64,000 nucleotides of DNA. Origin: Riptortus pedestris. Lineage: Eukaryota; Arthropoda; Insecta; Hemiptera; Alydidae. The stretch covers positions 56,752,001 to 56,816,000 of the forward strand of contig CM032232.1 in NCBI GenBank assembly GCA_019009955.1, given 5' to 3'. Below the pieces are notes generated by a model. It was not told where the DNA came from, did not search any database, and saw nothing but the letters and a program-made list of their open reading frames with translations. Position numbers and translations under genes: made by a program. Shown here piece after piece: positions 1 through 12,054 of the stretch (positions are counted from its first letter, which is position 1; each line of letters begins with the position of its first letter).

Positions 1-150
1 TATATATATATATATATATATACAGTTTTGAACGGACCTCATTTTCGTCATCTCCTAGGTAGGATCGAGGGGCATTTGAAGAAATGTTTCTAAAAATCGC
101 GTCATGAGTACGACCTCAATAGCTGATTTCTCTTAAAGAAAGTCTGCTAA
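1..150 (+). mobile_element. HINE family 3' end
   Basis: A (TA)n tract is followed by the conserved block GAACGGACCTCATTTTCGTC, then CATGAGTACGACCTCAATAG. It closes with the hairpin GATTTCTCTTAAAGAAAGTC and CTGCTAA at 150. The 5' part is outside the window. Confidence 0.8.
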
Positions 151-180
151 AACTGTAGTGCATCACAACCAGATTGGTCC

Positions 181-700
181 AGTAACATTTTACGGTCCAA
201 CTCATAACAACAGAGATATTTTGACTTATGTAATTCCCCTTCCTTTGTACCACCCCTATTCCAATATCTATCATTGACGAATATAATCTTTGGTATTGAA
301 TAAAACTATTGAATATCGAGTAGGGTATAGATCAAGTAAATATTTTCGAGCCAAGAACTAAATTTTTAATCTTAAATAAGACGGTTCATGACATATTCGC
401 TTATTGTCCAATGACGAAAAGTGAAGGTTTGCTTTAGCAACCCCCCCTACCCCCTCCCCCAACCCTTTAGGGTGAAAATTAAAAAACCCAAAAATCACGG
501 ATTACTCAAGATTGTGCAATTGTATAAAAATTAAATTTACAAAAGAAACGAAAATATACAATCCTCAAACTGTCTCATAATAACGGAGATTATTTGAATT
601 TTCGAATTTCCCCCATCCCCAGTCCGATTTCAACTCTTAACGAACTTGATCAAGTTTATATAAATCGCTTATATATCAACTTTAGATTGGTAAGAGACAA
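181..700 (+). mobile_element. HINE interior, diverged
   Basis: Two degenerate copies of the interior unit are seen. Landmarks include 'ATAACNNNGAGATATTTTGA', a C-rich tract, 'CCGATTTCANCNNTTAACGAA' and 'AATATCGAG'. No termini are visible. Confidence 0.55.
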
Positions 701-2440
701 ACTGTTCTTTAAGTCGGTACAACCTTAACTCTCCACAGGAGAATAAAAAATTCATATAGCACAGCCTTATACCAATGGTAATTTGTCAACAATATCTTAT
801 ATTTAACAAAGTAGGTTCTATAACCCTAATAACTGCTGTGGCGTAATTAACTGCAATTATTCATAAAAGTAATAAAAATCCTAGACTCTATTTACAAATT
901 ATAAATCAATAAAAATGAGAACTAAAGGTTAATTGGTATTTAAAATTTTCACAGCCAAACAATCAAACAATTTAAAAATAATAAATATATATAACCCCTA
1001 AACTCTCTTTACTTTTATTTAGCAGATTTATTTTAATTTATTTAACACTTAGGTATAATGGGTAATTAAAATCCTTGTGTCTGTTTTAAAATTAACTACA
1101 TTCTCCAGGTCTTTGGATATGTACATGGCTTCCAGAATTTTCCTCTTACCTGACTTAGGTAACCTGAGTAACGCTTTTAAATTGTCAAATCCAAAATTTC
1201 GTTCAGCGACATTACAGTATTGTACCAAAGCAATTTTTTTTATCCTAGATGACAATTTTTATCCAACGCAAAGGATACACAAGAGTTGGTTTAAAAACAT
1301 ATCCAAATTAAAGTCTGGTAAATATTCCAGGTATGGGACAAAATAAGAAAGAACTGAGAGAGAATAAAAAATACTTATAAACTAAAGAATAGATGTAATT
1401 ATTATTTTATTTTCTTGTGTTCATGTATATGCTTCAGTTTTATTTCGTTTCTTTATTTAATATTATTTTACTTACTGAAAAGACTCCTATTAAAGGAAAA
1501 AAATCTCAAATGCAGAAATTTCAATTTATCTATCTATCAGTGCGCTCTTGAATGGAACTATGCTTTCTTATTTATTTGAGTTTAATCATGCTTATTTGTT
1601 TTTCATCTTCTTGTTATTTTATTGTTTTCGTTGTTATTGTTGATAGTGTGTAGGTAGTATTTGTTAGGCTGTTGATAATTAAAGGGATAGGAAGGCAGGT
1701 TGAAGGTGACATGTGGCGATAAGGGAGGCCTAGCCACAAGATCATGTGTGCGATAAGGTCTAATAGGATATTGCCGGCTGATGGTTGCTCCCTTAGCCAC
1801 ACTCTCATCACCAAATCCATTTACAACCCCTTCTCCAAACACACCTACCAATAATACTTGTCCTGCTACGCATTTATAAGCGCCTCTAATTCATAAATTC
1901 GAAAACCATATATTCTATTAAAAAATTATATTCAATTTTAAGTGGAAAGGATCTCATGTAGGCACACACTTGACTTCCTTGTACTCCCATTAAACGTAGT
2001 AAACATAATGTTTGGTTGTGTTTCATTTAAAAATATTTAATTTAAAAGTGCTATATGATATCTCTATTCTAATACACCACATAGAAAATACCACAAATCA
2101 TAACAAATAGATCTCTTCATGATAAACAAGGAACAATTTTTTTTTGTACGGAGAAGTTTTTCAAATTCCGTACCTATTAGAGATACAGCCAATTTGTATA
2201 AGTCTTACTTAAAAAACAAAAAATGCTATACATTTTTTTCTAAAATATATATTGATTCGATAATGCATCACTTTCGTAACACAATATTCCAGATGAAATG
2301 TAGCAAAACATTTTCTATATTTACATTAATTGGAGTGCCCCCGTCAGATTTTACTGTTAGGTCAGTGGGTTCAGAGTTGCCAAAAGAAAGTAACTGTTCT
2401 CAGGAAATATATTTCATTTTCAAGGTTTTTGAGCAACGAC
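701..2440. other. AT-rich sequence, nothing recognised
   Basis: Short open frames at 1077-1346, 1603-1851 and 2119-2460 have no family resemblance and AT-driven composition. No repeat boundary is evident. Confidence 0.5.
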
Positions 2441-2474
2441 AGCTTGAAATGAACTATTAACCCCCCCCCCCCCT

Positions 2475-3160
2475 TTAGGGCAATTTGAATTGACGTTGTA
2501 CTCATGAGTCGATTTTTAAAACATTTCTTCAAACGTTCATCTATCCTACCTAATACGATGAAAATGAGGTCAAAGTTCGTAAATGGCTGAAATCGGACAT
2601 AGCGGAGTAGAGGGGGGGGGGTTAGAAAATTCAAATTTTGAAAAATTGTGAATAACCAATCTTGTTACAAATTTAATATTCTATAAAAAAAAGTTTTTTA
2701 TATACTTTTCCCCTTTCTTGAATATTATCCGAGATTTTTCTATTTTTAAATTTATTTTCAGCCCTATTTTTAGCTATTTTTCTTCTATTTTAGACTCTCA
2801 CATTAACAAGAAGCGAATATTTCATTGGACGTCTTATTCCATGCTGAAATACCAAATATTGATTTCAAAAAATGGTTATTATTTAAGAAACATGTGAATA
2901 CGTTGTGTGATGTCGTCATCAATAAAGACTTTAATTTTATTTACTATTGCTACTTACAATTTTTGCTATTTACATTTTCTCTTAACTCAAACATTAAGCA
3001 AGTTATTCTTACTTTCTTGTTTCCAATCTTAAGTAAACCCTACTTCTACTCACCAGATTTTGTTTTAGGAATAGAGAGTGTATATGTGGTGATCAGTTGT
3101 ATGTCACACCATCACGTGAGAAATCTGCTTAGTTTAGGCTGTCCCTGCTTTTGCTAATGC
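2475..3160 (-). mobile_element. HINE copy, reverse
   Basis: Reading the minus strand, the 5' end is near 3160 (GCCTAAACTAAGCAGATTTCTCACGTG). The interior includes 'AAATACCAAATATTGATTTC', the G-rich tract at 2610 and the 3' block at 2505-2575. Both ends are eroded. Confidence 0.65.
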
Positions 3161-3443
3161 TAAGTCAAAACCGTTTATATTAGTTGTTTAAAAAAAATTT
3201 AATTACCCTTGTTTTTTTAAGTTATTTTCTTTTGAAACAAAACTCTACTAAGCTTGTCCTAAAACCACATCACCTGCAAGGAATTAGAAAGTTCAACAGG
3301 TGGGGTTATTCAACCCCTCATGTCCTGCGATAAGGGATGCATTTATCTTTCGAGATCACTCTTACAAGAACGAAGAGCCCTTCTGACCTTTTTCATCTCA
3401 TCATCTCTGGCTCTTTTAAAATTCAGTACCTGACACGATAAAT

Positions 3444-3890
3444 TCCGTCACGCAGGTGCTACGTAAACTAAGCTGATTTCCCACGCACTGGAATATGATA
3501 TAAAGATGGTCTCACCAACTATGTCTTTTTCTCCAGCTGGACGAAGTCTATGTAAAGAGGAAATACAATATTACTTGGGTATAGTGACTGAGGTAGTTAA
3601 AGTGAAAATCAGATCAGTAGAAGTGGAGGTTTACAATAAGCCAAAACCAAAAAATGGAAATAGCTCGGTCAAAATTCGGGTCGACGATTGGTGAATATAT
3701 CAACGCTTGTAGGAAATTAAAATTTCAACAACCTTCGTTACATAACCTTTTTAGACCCGACTATTTCGAACTTTCAATTATTACTCCCTGGACACCCCAC
3801 CCTCAACCATGACCGATTTCATCATCTAATATAATCTTTAGTTCCTCATGAAACAGCTAAATATCGAGTAATCAAATAAAAATCATGTAT
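3444..3890 (+). mobile_element. HINE copy, 5' half
   Basis: Starts TCCGTCACGCAGGTGCTACG at 3444, then AAGCTGATTTCCCACG and 'GATCAGTAGAAGTGGAGG'. The interior ends near 'AATATCGAGTAATC'. There is no TA tract or 3' hairpin, so it is truncated. Confidence 0.7.
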
Positions 3891-4124
3891 ATTAGAATGT
3901 AAAGAAGTATAAGAAAGTATAATATGAAAAAGTAATATATATGGATCAAAAGGCAGCGAGGTGTAAGGTACTCACTAAGTGGGTGTTTGTGGGTCACGGA
4001 CTCCCTGGTAGATCGAATTCAAAATTTAAAGATTAGAAATTGGATACACTACTGACATGGGGCTGACCTAAGGTTCAGCAGGGGGGAAGAGAAGGATAAA
4101 AAAAAATTAGAAAGTAAAATATTA

Positions 4125-4616
4125 AATGGTAACATCGTACTGAAAATATATTAAGTTCAATAAAAACAATATTTAATATTTAAGCTTCGAATAAAGGGGT
4201 TTACGTAATAGGAGCTTATACTTAATATGACTTAGGTGGAGCGGAAGTTTTTCAAGGCTAGTAACTAAAAAAAAACAATATCTAATGTTCATGATAGATG
4301 AAAACCAAGATTTTCAGGAAATACAATTTAATAAAATTTGTTCTATACAATTTTCCAATCCGATATATATTAGCGGTCATATTCTGAATTTTCGAAAATC
4401 ACCCTTCTCACTCGTCAGATTTCTTGATCTTTAGTTTTACATAAAACGTTTAAATATCGAGTTTGGGAACGATCAAACAAAAACTGCAACCACCAGAGAC
4501 AAATATATATATATATATATATATACACATACATGAAAGGACCTCAATTTCGTTATCTCCTGGCTATGATCAATCGACATTTGAAGGGACTTCTCTGAAG
4601 GGAAAATTGCTAATAA
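4125..4616 (+). mobile_element. HINE copy, 3' half
   Basis: Interior landmarks 'CAATATTTAATATTTAAGC' and 'AATATCGAGTTTGG' lead to a (TA)n tract at 4504-4525. The 3' block and a decayed hairpin, GAAGGGAAAATTGCTAA, end at about 4616. Confidence 0.7.
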
Positions 4617-4854
4617 CTTCAATTTGCACCTCTGAATTTTTGACTCTTTATATCATCGACACCCAAATTAACTAAACGTAATTTCCCCAAGAATTCCGAA
4701 TGTCTTGCTAGATACGCTTTCGCCGAAGAGATACTCCAATGAAAGAGTAGGCACTGATAGACGCCAATATTTTCTTCAGTTTTTAGCGCCAGGTTCTAAC
4801 CAATAAAACAGCGTAATGCCTGCATTTTAAGGCATCCAATGGTCAACTAAAAAG

Positions 4855-5804
4855 TCCATCACGCAGGAGCTGCGTAAACTAATCAGATTTTTCTCGTGCA
4901 GTTTTGCAAGAGATAAATCTACATAGCACTCAACACCACCGTGAATATTAAGTGAACAAACACAAACGGTAAGAAGAAATCTTTCAGTAAATTTTAATAA
5001 CCTCCCAACGGAAAGAGTCTGAATTGTAAACAAACAGGTCTGCCAACCTCTCAGAGCTCAACAGATATTCTTCACCGGAAAGAAAAGCAATTACTGAAAT
5101 ATAACTGAATATATTAATTTTATGGAAAACTATTTACAATATATAGTACTGTAATTTATAATGAGTCAGAATAATTTTTAACTCAATCACTCAAATTTTG
5201 GTAGTCCAAGAACTTAAGGCGGGGGGGGGGGGGGGTCAAAATAAAAAGTTTGCAGGTATCTTGTATAATAAAGGTCTCTTCAAAACAATATTTGGTATAT
5301 GAACTTCAATGAAATTGGTTTATTATAAAACAGAGTATTGTTTATGTGGCATGAGTAGAAAAAAGGGTTTGCTAAAGGCTGAAAACTGAAAAATGCAAAT
5401 ATCTCGGTTAATATTCAAGAAAGAGAATAAACGTATATAACAATATTTATAGAAAATTTAATTGGCAATATTGGTTCCATGCGATTTTTGCCGATCCGAC
5501 GTAACGCCAGGAAGATATTTTGAATTTTCAAAATCCTTCCCCCTCTAACCCCCGCCCCCCCCCCCCCCTACACCGTTAATGAACTAGATCTTTTGTTTTG
5601 CATGAACGCTTAAATACCGAGTTTGGGAAGGATAAAAACAATAATTAAGACGGCGAAAGCAGCAACATACTAATATATATACAATTTTGAACGGACCTCA
5701 TTTTCGTCATCTCCTAGATAGGATAGATGGACGTTTGAAGAAATTTTTCGAAAATCACTTCATAAGTATCTCAATAGCTGATTTCCCTTAAGAGAAATCT
5801 GCAA
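4855..5804 (+). mobile_element. HINE full-length copy (reference copy, 950 bp)
   Basis: This is the clearest complete copy in the window. It starts TCCATCACGCAGGAGCTGCG and has AATCAGATTTTTCTCG in the 5' subterminal repeat. A 15-base G run lies at 5221-5235. The interior runs TGCAAATATCTCGGTTAATA, a C tract at 5553-5570 and AATACCGAGTTTGG, with a short TA tract at 5675. The 3' hairpin GATTTCCCTTAAGAGAAATC is followed by TGCAA. It has no coding capacity, so it must be mobilised in trans. Confidence 0.75.
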
Positions 5805-5809
5805 AAAGT

Positions 5810-6199
5810 GGGTACTATATGACGAAATATCGTCAGAATATCCGGTTATGGAAGGCAACGCTTACTTTTGCTACCAAATGGGCAATGGATTGGCTTACAT
5901 GTTTAACGCGCCATTACGAATGCAGAGCCTGTTATAATTTAAGCTTGAAAAATTGCGTATTTGGAGAGTTGATCCTCTTTTCACGCTTCTGTTAATACAC
6001 CCTATACTTCAGCGAATTGAGAGATTGCCGCATAAATTCAAAATTTTATTAAGAACCTAAATAACTCTCAATCAATAATGACCTGGGAATGACCGAAACA
6101 ATAATTTCAAAGATCATTTTTAGCTTAGACGTGCGTGTCGCAATTGCTCAAAGTAAAATGCATGAGACGGTTACCAAACTCGTTTTATGCAAAAAGAAA
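5810..6199. other. Unassigned stretch between two HINE copies
   Basis: This is non-repetitive as far as I can see, with no open frame or splice-flanked exon. Confidence 0.4.
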
Positions 6200-6954
6200 C
6201 ATCAAGTACGTTAATGATTGCAATTGGACCAGTGTGAGAGGAGGGGGGAGGGGTTGAGACGGGGATTTTCGGAAATTCGAAATATCTCTGATGCTGTACG
6301 TCGGATCGAAAACTTGTATAGAGCCAATCTTTTTCCTAATTTAATTTACTATAAATACCGTTACATACCATTTATTCTCTATCTTAAATATTAACCGAGA
6401 TATTAGCATTTTTATTAAGAGTCTGCGGATAACGGACGAGATGAGATGGGCTATTTTCGGTTATGTTCACCGGAAATCAAATGTTACGTTTCTGTAACTG
6501 TTCGGCTCTCGTGAAATTGGTTTAGAGACTCGTTTAAGCTTTTACTTTGTGAGATATATGCAAATACGTTCTGTTGATACCCCCCCCTCCTTGGACTACT
6601 AAAATTTGAGTTATTAAAATATAAATTATTCTCATTCATTATAAATTACAGTACTAGATGTAGTAAATAGTTTGCAATAAATTAATATGTTATACTCAGA
6701 TATATTTCAGTTATTTTTTTCCTTTCCGGTGAAGAATATGTATATCTATCTGTTCAGCTCTGAGTAGTTGGCAGACCTATTTGTTTATAATTCATAAGCC
6801 GTTTCCGTTGAGAGCTTATTAAAAGTAACTAAAAGATTTCTCATTACCGTTTGTATTTATTCACGGTGGTGTTTAGTGTTACAAGTATGCAGATTTGTCT
6901 ATTGTAAAACCACGTGGAAAATCTGCTTAGTTTACGCAGCCCCTGCGTGACAGA
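6200..6954 (-). mobile_element. HINE copy, reverse, 5' end intact
   Basis: On the minus strand it starts TCTGTCACGCAGGGGCTGCG at 6954, continues AAACTAAGCAGATTTTCC, then shares the 5' interior of the 4855 copy (including the GTGAATAAATAC segment). It stops after the C-rich tract near 6240, so the TA tract and 3' hairpin are missing. Confidence 0.7.
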
Positions 6955-6969
6955 CTTTTTTTATATATT

Positions 6970-7960
6970 TGATAGTATAACATTTTTTTGATAGGACACA
7001 TATACTTGAATGAATATGTGTGCGAGCGTGCGTGACTTTCTTTGAGAATATTGTTTTAATTTTTTTTGTTGTTGTAATTTAATCATTATTACTTCTTAAC
7101 AAATAACGAACGTTTTTGCTACTTCAGAATTATTTATTTACTACTTCTTTAAATTAATAGATCTTTAAAACCTTTTGCCAGGATTTCATTTCAAAAATCG
7201 AAACACTAATTCTTCTTAAGATATCGGTTGTATTTCACAATATTCCTCCAGTCTATGGTCTGGCTCTTCAGATGGAATCGACGAGTATCAAATGAAGAGG
7301 CTGACTGAAAAATCGGTGAAATATTATCAAGATCATCCAGTAGCGTTGAAGGAAACCATTTATCCTCTTATTATTTGCTGTAACCCGAAGTAGGTGAGAT
7401 GAAATAGAAGCGTAACAACTATTGAACTGACTTGAGCAATGAATAATCACATCATCTTCCTCAAATATATAAATAAATCCAGTCAAAAAGAGTGCATGAC
7501 AGCTTGCATTGTTGAAGACAATGAGGTAATATTCTATATCGGCAAACTGCAGTAATACCATAGAGGTATAAAGTAGTGACCGGAAGTCTCAAGTAAATAA
7601 AAGGAACGGAATTCACAAATCATTTAACAACGTTTTTACCAAAAGGTTGTCTAAACACAATTTGCTCTCTACATTTGTCTGATAAACCCAATATTATTGT
7701 AGATATTGAAGAAATGATGTTTTGTCTTCCAACTATTACTCAACTGTAAAGTCAAATGTAAATAATGCTTGGACATTAAAATATATATTGAAATGTATTT
7801 GTCGTTGTCACGTCTTATTAAATAGAAGACATGCCACAAAGTAGGCATTTACGCAGAATGCGCCACAAAGAAATGGTCCTGCGACATCAACACTTTATTT
7901 ATTTATTTATGTACATGATTTCTTTAAAACAACCAAAAGTAGCATATCAATACATCTCAA
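6970..7960. other. AT-rich stretch, nothing recognised
   Basis: No supported gene. The minus-strand open frame at 7268-7561 has no recognisable motif. Confidence 0.4.
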
Positions 7961-7976
7961 CAACTCATCTAACAAG

Positions 7977-8213
7977 TTGAGTGAAATTAAATGCACAGTT
8001 GCAACAAGTACAAGTGAACAGATGGCACGACGAGACGATGTTTTATTAACAAGACTACGAATTGGACATGCATTGATGACACAATCATATCTGATAGAAA
8101 GAAAAACTACTCCAATCTGTCTGTCATGCAATGTTGACCAGTCAAAAACATTCTTAATTAGTACCATCGTCACACTAACTTACAAATTCCTCTTAAACTG
8201 CACGAATAAGTAG
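7977..8213 (+). pseudogene. LINE ORF2 C-terminal fragment (post-RNase H Cys region)
   Basis: The frame contains RRDDVLLTRLRIGHALMTQ followed by a CLSC motif. This is the conserved 'R(R)xxxxLxRLRIGHxxLTxxxL...PxCxxC' stretch near the end of Jockey/R1/CR1-type LINE ORF2. The expected H...C half of the zinc-like motif is scrambled after CNVDQS, so the copy is dead. The AT-rich sequence that follows may be its 3' UTR. Confidence 0.65.
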
Positions 8214-8339
8214 CGAAGGGTAATCCATACATTAACTTGCTAGTCGCACATATTAAGACTATACATTTTTATTCATGAATATAGTATTCTTCTTATTCTG
8301 AATCCAAAATTATTAATATAATCTTCATATTTTATGGCA

Positions 8340-8460
8340 AGGGTCTCCAATAAAAAACATTTTTTTTTTCGGAGCAAACTTTATTGAAACTGCCCTATAT
8401 GTTTCGTGTCTCACATGGCGCCTCTTCAGGTGCTATCCCATTTCAAAAAAAAAATATGAA
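8340..8460 (-). repeat. LINE or Penelope-like 3'-end fragment
   Basis: Minus strand reads CACCTGAAGAGGCGCC, then GACACGAAACATATAGGG, CAATAAA and an A run. A 'CTGAAGAGG...CGAAAC...AATAAA' tail is common at 3' ends of Penelope-like and some LINE elements. No protein-coding part is attached. Confidence 0.4.
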
Positions 8461-8589
8461 AAATTATTAACATTCATTTATCACATCCCTTCTTTCTTCT
8501 TGTTCTTTCTAATTCTTCATTCTATGATATATTCTTTACATCTATGATATATTTATTAAATCTATTTATAATTTTTTTTATTTTTTTTT

Positions 8590-8640
8590 ATACTGAGGGA
8601 GCTCGCCTATTTGCGGAGCTCTGCAAATAAATAAATAATT
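8590..8640 (+). repeat. LINE 3' tail with (AAAT)n
   Basis: GAGCTCGCCTATTTGCGGAG then CTCTGCAAATAAATAAATAA looks like the 3' terminus of a non-LTR element ending in a short tandem tail. A related tail lies at 9360-9425. Confidence 0.45.
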
Positions 8641-9359
8641 ATAAATTGCTACTTACATTTCTGAAATACTCGTTTCCCTTTTACATTCATTGCAACTGCC
8701 CTCACAGAGAAGGTAATTGATACTGAGAGGTTCCCGAGATAGGTTAAGTCAGCTGACTACAAATCGATTATTTACAAGTCAATCTTGTAAAATCGTGCCT
8801 CATAATTTAAAATCGATTAATTAAAGGTAAAATGTTATAGAATATATGATTGAGGTATTTGATTTCTGTTTTTTTTTTGTTTACATCCCTTTTTCTATTT
8901 TTATTACTATGTTAATATCCTCTTTTATTTTCGTTTAGTATTATTTCTTTCTTTTTTCAACTATTTGAACTTATTAAAAATTGAAGGTGGGTTTCCCGGA
9001 GATAGAATGATCCGTCAAAGCAGTTTTATTTTCAAACTTCTTCTTGCTCTTCCTTCTTTTCGGCCTTCAGTAAACCACCTCTTCAACAGATCAGAACAAT
9101 TAATTATTTTAATCACTATGTATAAAGTATTTTAATTTATTTATTTGTGCTCCCTTTTCATTCAAATTTATTACTTACTCTTTTAAAATTATTTTATCAA
9201 TTATTTATTCATTTAATTTATTATTTATTAACTTAATATTTTATATTTGTTGATTATTTCTAATTTTTTGTTATAGATAGGTTCTTTTTTATCTTACTTC
9301 TACTTTTTTCCCTCAAAAGTTATTGTTCAGTTTTTACATGTATATTTTTGTTGTTCTTG

Positions 9360-9425
9360 GTTCTTGTTTATGAGCAATATCGCCTATCAGCGAATATTCC
9401 AAATGAATAAATTATTAAATAAAAA
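9360..9425 (+). repeat. Second LINE-like 3' tail
   Basis: GAGCAATATCGCCTATCAGC then AATGAATAAATTATTAAATA resembles the tail at 8590-8640. The roughly 700 bp between the two is T-rich with no coding signal. Confidence 0.4.
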
Positions 9426-9429
9426 TTAT

Positions 9430-10100
9430 ATAGTTCTAAGTGAATCATTTTTATCGAAATTTCAGCAGTAGTGAATCAATTTTGACGGGAAACCACACAA
9501 AACTGAAAATTTGCAATTGCTTATAACGGGGCTGATATAATGGAATTATCTGGCTGAGAACAAGAGGATCCAAGGGGTAGATTGATAAGCGAATTGGAAA
9601 CATCTTCAAGGCATGCCTGGAGCTGGGAGAGCCCTCTACAGGTCGATACCCGAACGTCTTAAAGCTTATGTAACGTTACCCACGAATATAAATGAATTGC
9701 TTAGGGGAGATTTTTTTTTTCCATTTTATCTCTAAGAATCCTTGAGCAATAACAAAATTTCCATAATCACAGGGATTATCGTAAGTACTAAAAAAAAAGT
9801 TCAACTCTTGAGAATGGTGTTCGCGCAGTGCTTATAAATAGCGTATTTTTATCTATTTTTAATTAATTCCACAAGACTTTAGGTAGCGATACTGGCAAAA
9901 GTTCACCTGAATATATTGAATGTTTCTGATACTTTGTTAGGCTTAAGTTATCAATAATAAGATAAGATATACAGATCATTATGGCGTCATGCGTTGGTGT
10001 GAGTCAAAAAATCATATTTAATATTTAAACTGCAGAAAAGTTATATAGCGGTTTATATTCAACAGAAAGTCGAGAGTTTCCACTCTTTAAGGAGTAAAAG
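9430..10100. other. Unassigned stretch
   Basis: No open frame, repeat boundary or exon is supported. Confidence 0.4.
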
Positions 10101-10101
10101 G

Positions 10102-11030
10102 TCCGTCACGCATGGGCTGCGTAAACTAAGCATATTTCCCACTTAAAGTTCAACAATAGATAAATCTACATACTCGTACTGGTAATACAACACCACCAAG
10201 TCACAATATTAAGTGAGTAAATGCAAACGGTAATAAGAAATATTTCAGTCAATTTTAATAGCCTCCAGACGAGAAGCGTCTGAAAAGGAAACAAACAGAT
10301 CTGGCAACCTCTCACCCAAAAGAAAAACAATTACTGAAACATATAAGAATATTACATATTTATTTTATTGAAAGCTATTTATTATATCTAGTACTGTAAT
10401 TTATAATGAATCAGAATAATTTTTATCTCAGTCAATCACATTTTAGTAGTCCCGTACTCGACCAGTTTCAGCCATTAACTAATATCAGCTTTAGTAATGA
10501 ATACAACTGTTAATTATTAAGAATTGTATAGATCAAATAAACATTTGTTCCAACGTAAAATAAACATGGAGTTAAGAACGTAAAATGATGACATCACACT
10601 ATGTATTTACATGTACCTCACAATGTAAAAGTTAAATGAAAACAATTTTGGTTCCAAGCTCCAAGTGTTTATGATATATCAGCTTATTGTTTAGGTCATT
10701 AGTAGGTGTGAGGGATTACTGAAGGCTGAAAAAGAACATTGAAAAATCTGGGTTAAAATTCATGAAGAGGATCTTTGTGGGAAAAACATTTATAGGCAAT
10801 GAAATTTGCAATAAGATTGGTTCTATACAATTTTTCGGTCGAATATAAAATAACGAAAATATGTTGAATTTTCGAGTTTCCCCCCTACTGGGTCTGATTT
10901 CAGCACCGGCTGTAGTAGGCAACAAAAATATATAAATAAAAATTTGAACGGACATCATTTTCGTCATCTCCTAGGGGTAGGATCGATAGACATTTGAGTA
11001 AATATCATGAGTACAACCTCAATAGCTGAA
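10102..11030 (+). mobile_element. HINE near-complete copy
   Basis: Starts TCCGTCACGCATGGGCTGCG at 10102. It follows the 4855 copy through the interior (CTCGACCAGTTTCAGCCATT, TGCAATAAGATTGGTTCTAT) into the 3' block at 10945-11028, and ends at AATAGCTGAAA without the hairpin. The TA tract is reduced to ATATATAAATAAA. Confidence 0.72.
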
Positions 11031-11153
11031 AATGTTCACAGCAATGGGGTGGAGCGCTCCTTATTCTGTCAACCTAATAACAACGAAAACTCAGAACCAA
11101 GAAATTCTTATTGCATCCACAACAGTACATTTACAACCTAAACATTAAAATCA

Positions 11154-11236
11154 GGATCAATAAGAAGGCCAAGTCCTCTACTGTTTTTTTTTTCTTTGTG
11201 AAAAAACAGTAGAGGACTTGGCCTTCTTATTGATCC
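11154..11236. repeat. Perfect 36-bp inverted repeat (hairpin)
   Basis: Arms at 11154-11189 and 11201-11236 are exact reverse complements separated by 11 bases. The arm begins GGATCAATAAGAAGGCCAAG. Transcribed from either strand it would form a 36-bp hairpin with a small loop. It could be a foldback element, a recent palindromic duplication or a hairpin RNA precursor. Confidence 0.9.
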
Positions 11237-11239
11237 GAA

Positions 11240-11690
11240 TCAATTGGTTCCTCTACCATCCAGCATATTCCAGAGATAAACATTAAAAGTTAACGTGAGT
11301 CCATTAATTAAAACAATTTATTCCAGTTGTAGAGGAGTATTTTAAATGCCGAAGGAACGTTAATAAAAATTACGGACGATAGACAATTTGGGTCTAATTC
11401 TAATAGAATATTAAGCTTGTAGATGGATTTCTCGGGAGGGGGGCTCCTCCAGAAAGTTAGGGGAGTCATCTAACCCTGTTGGCACTCCAATCTCATCTCG
11501 GCCTAGTACAATTAACTCAGGACACTCGCCCTTAAATCCGTTCCTTAAAATCATCACTTTTTACTCTCTTAATGGCCTTATCATCCCATTATTACAGTAG
11601 TTAGCATTCAATTATATTAGTTTTAATTATGTAATACGAACTAAATTATATTCGATACTGTTGAAAAAATTAAACGTTACAAAAGGAGTT
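11240..11690. other. Unassigned stretch
   Basis: No gene or repeat recognised. Confidence 0.4.
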
Positions 11691-11691
11691 G

Positions 11692-11790
11692 ATCGATGCA
11701 CATTTGAAGACATTTTTCGAATAAAGTGGTCCATGATAGTCCAGCTTATTGTTAATATGACATGGGTAGTTTGCTGATGGTTTGTCTAGT
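11692..11790 (+). mobile_element. HINE fragment, rearranged
   Basis: A piece of the 3' block (ATCGATGCACATTTGAAGAC) is joined directly to the interior piece AATAAAGTGGTCCATGATAG. The order is reversed relative to the intact element, so it is a scrambled remnant. Confidence 0.5.
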
Positions 11791-12054
11791 TGTGCGCCTT
11801 CCCTACTGACCAACATCGACAAAGGGAGTGGGAGTTAGAGAAGTGCGAAAATAAAATAATTGAAATTTCTCCACACGTATTAGAAATACAACAAATTTGT
11901 ATACTACCTTCTCTGCTAGTCATCATGGAAAAAATCTGTCAATTATGTTCTATAAGATTTTTTGATCAGATGCACTTGTACGGAGCTATCGTATATTACT
12001 TTTAAATGAAGTAATTTTAAATTTAAAACCAAAATTGTGTTTGATTAATATTTA

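Noticed and set aside
1603..1851. 82-codon minus-strand open frame
   Set aside because: No motif, no splice or start context, and a shadow frame of equal length overlaps it.
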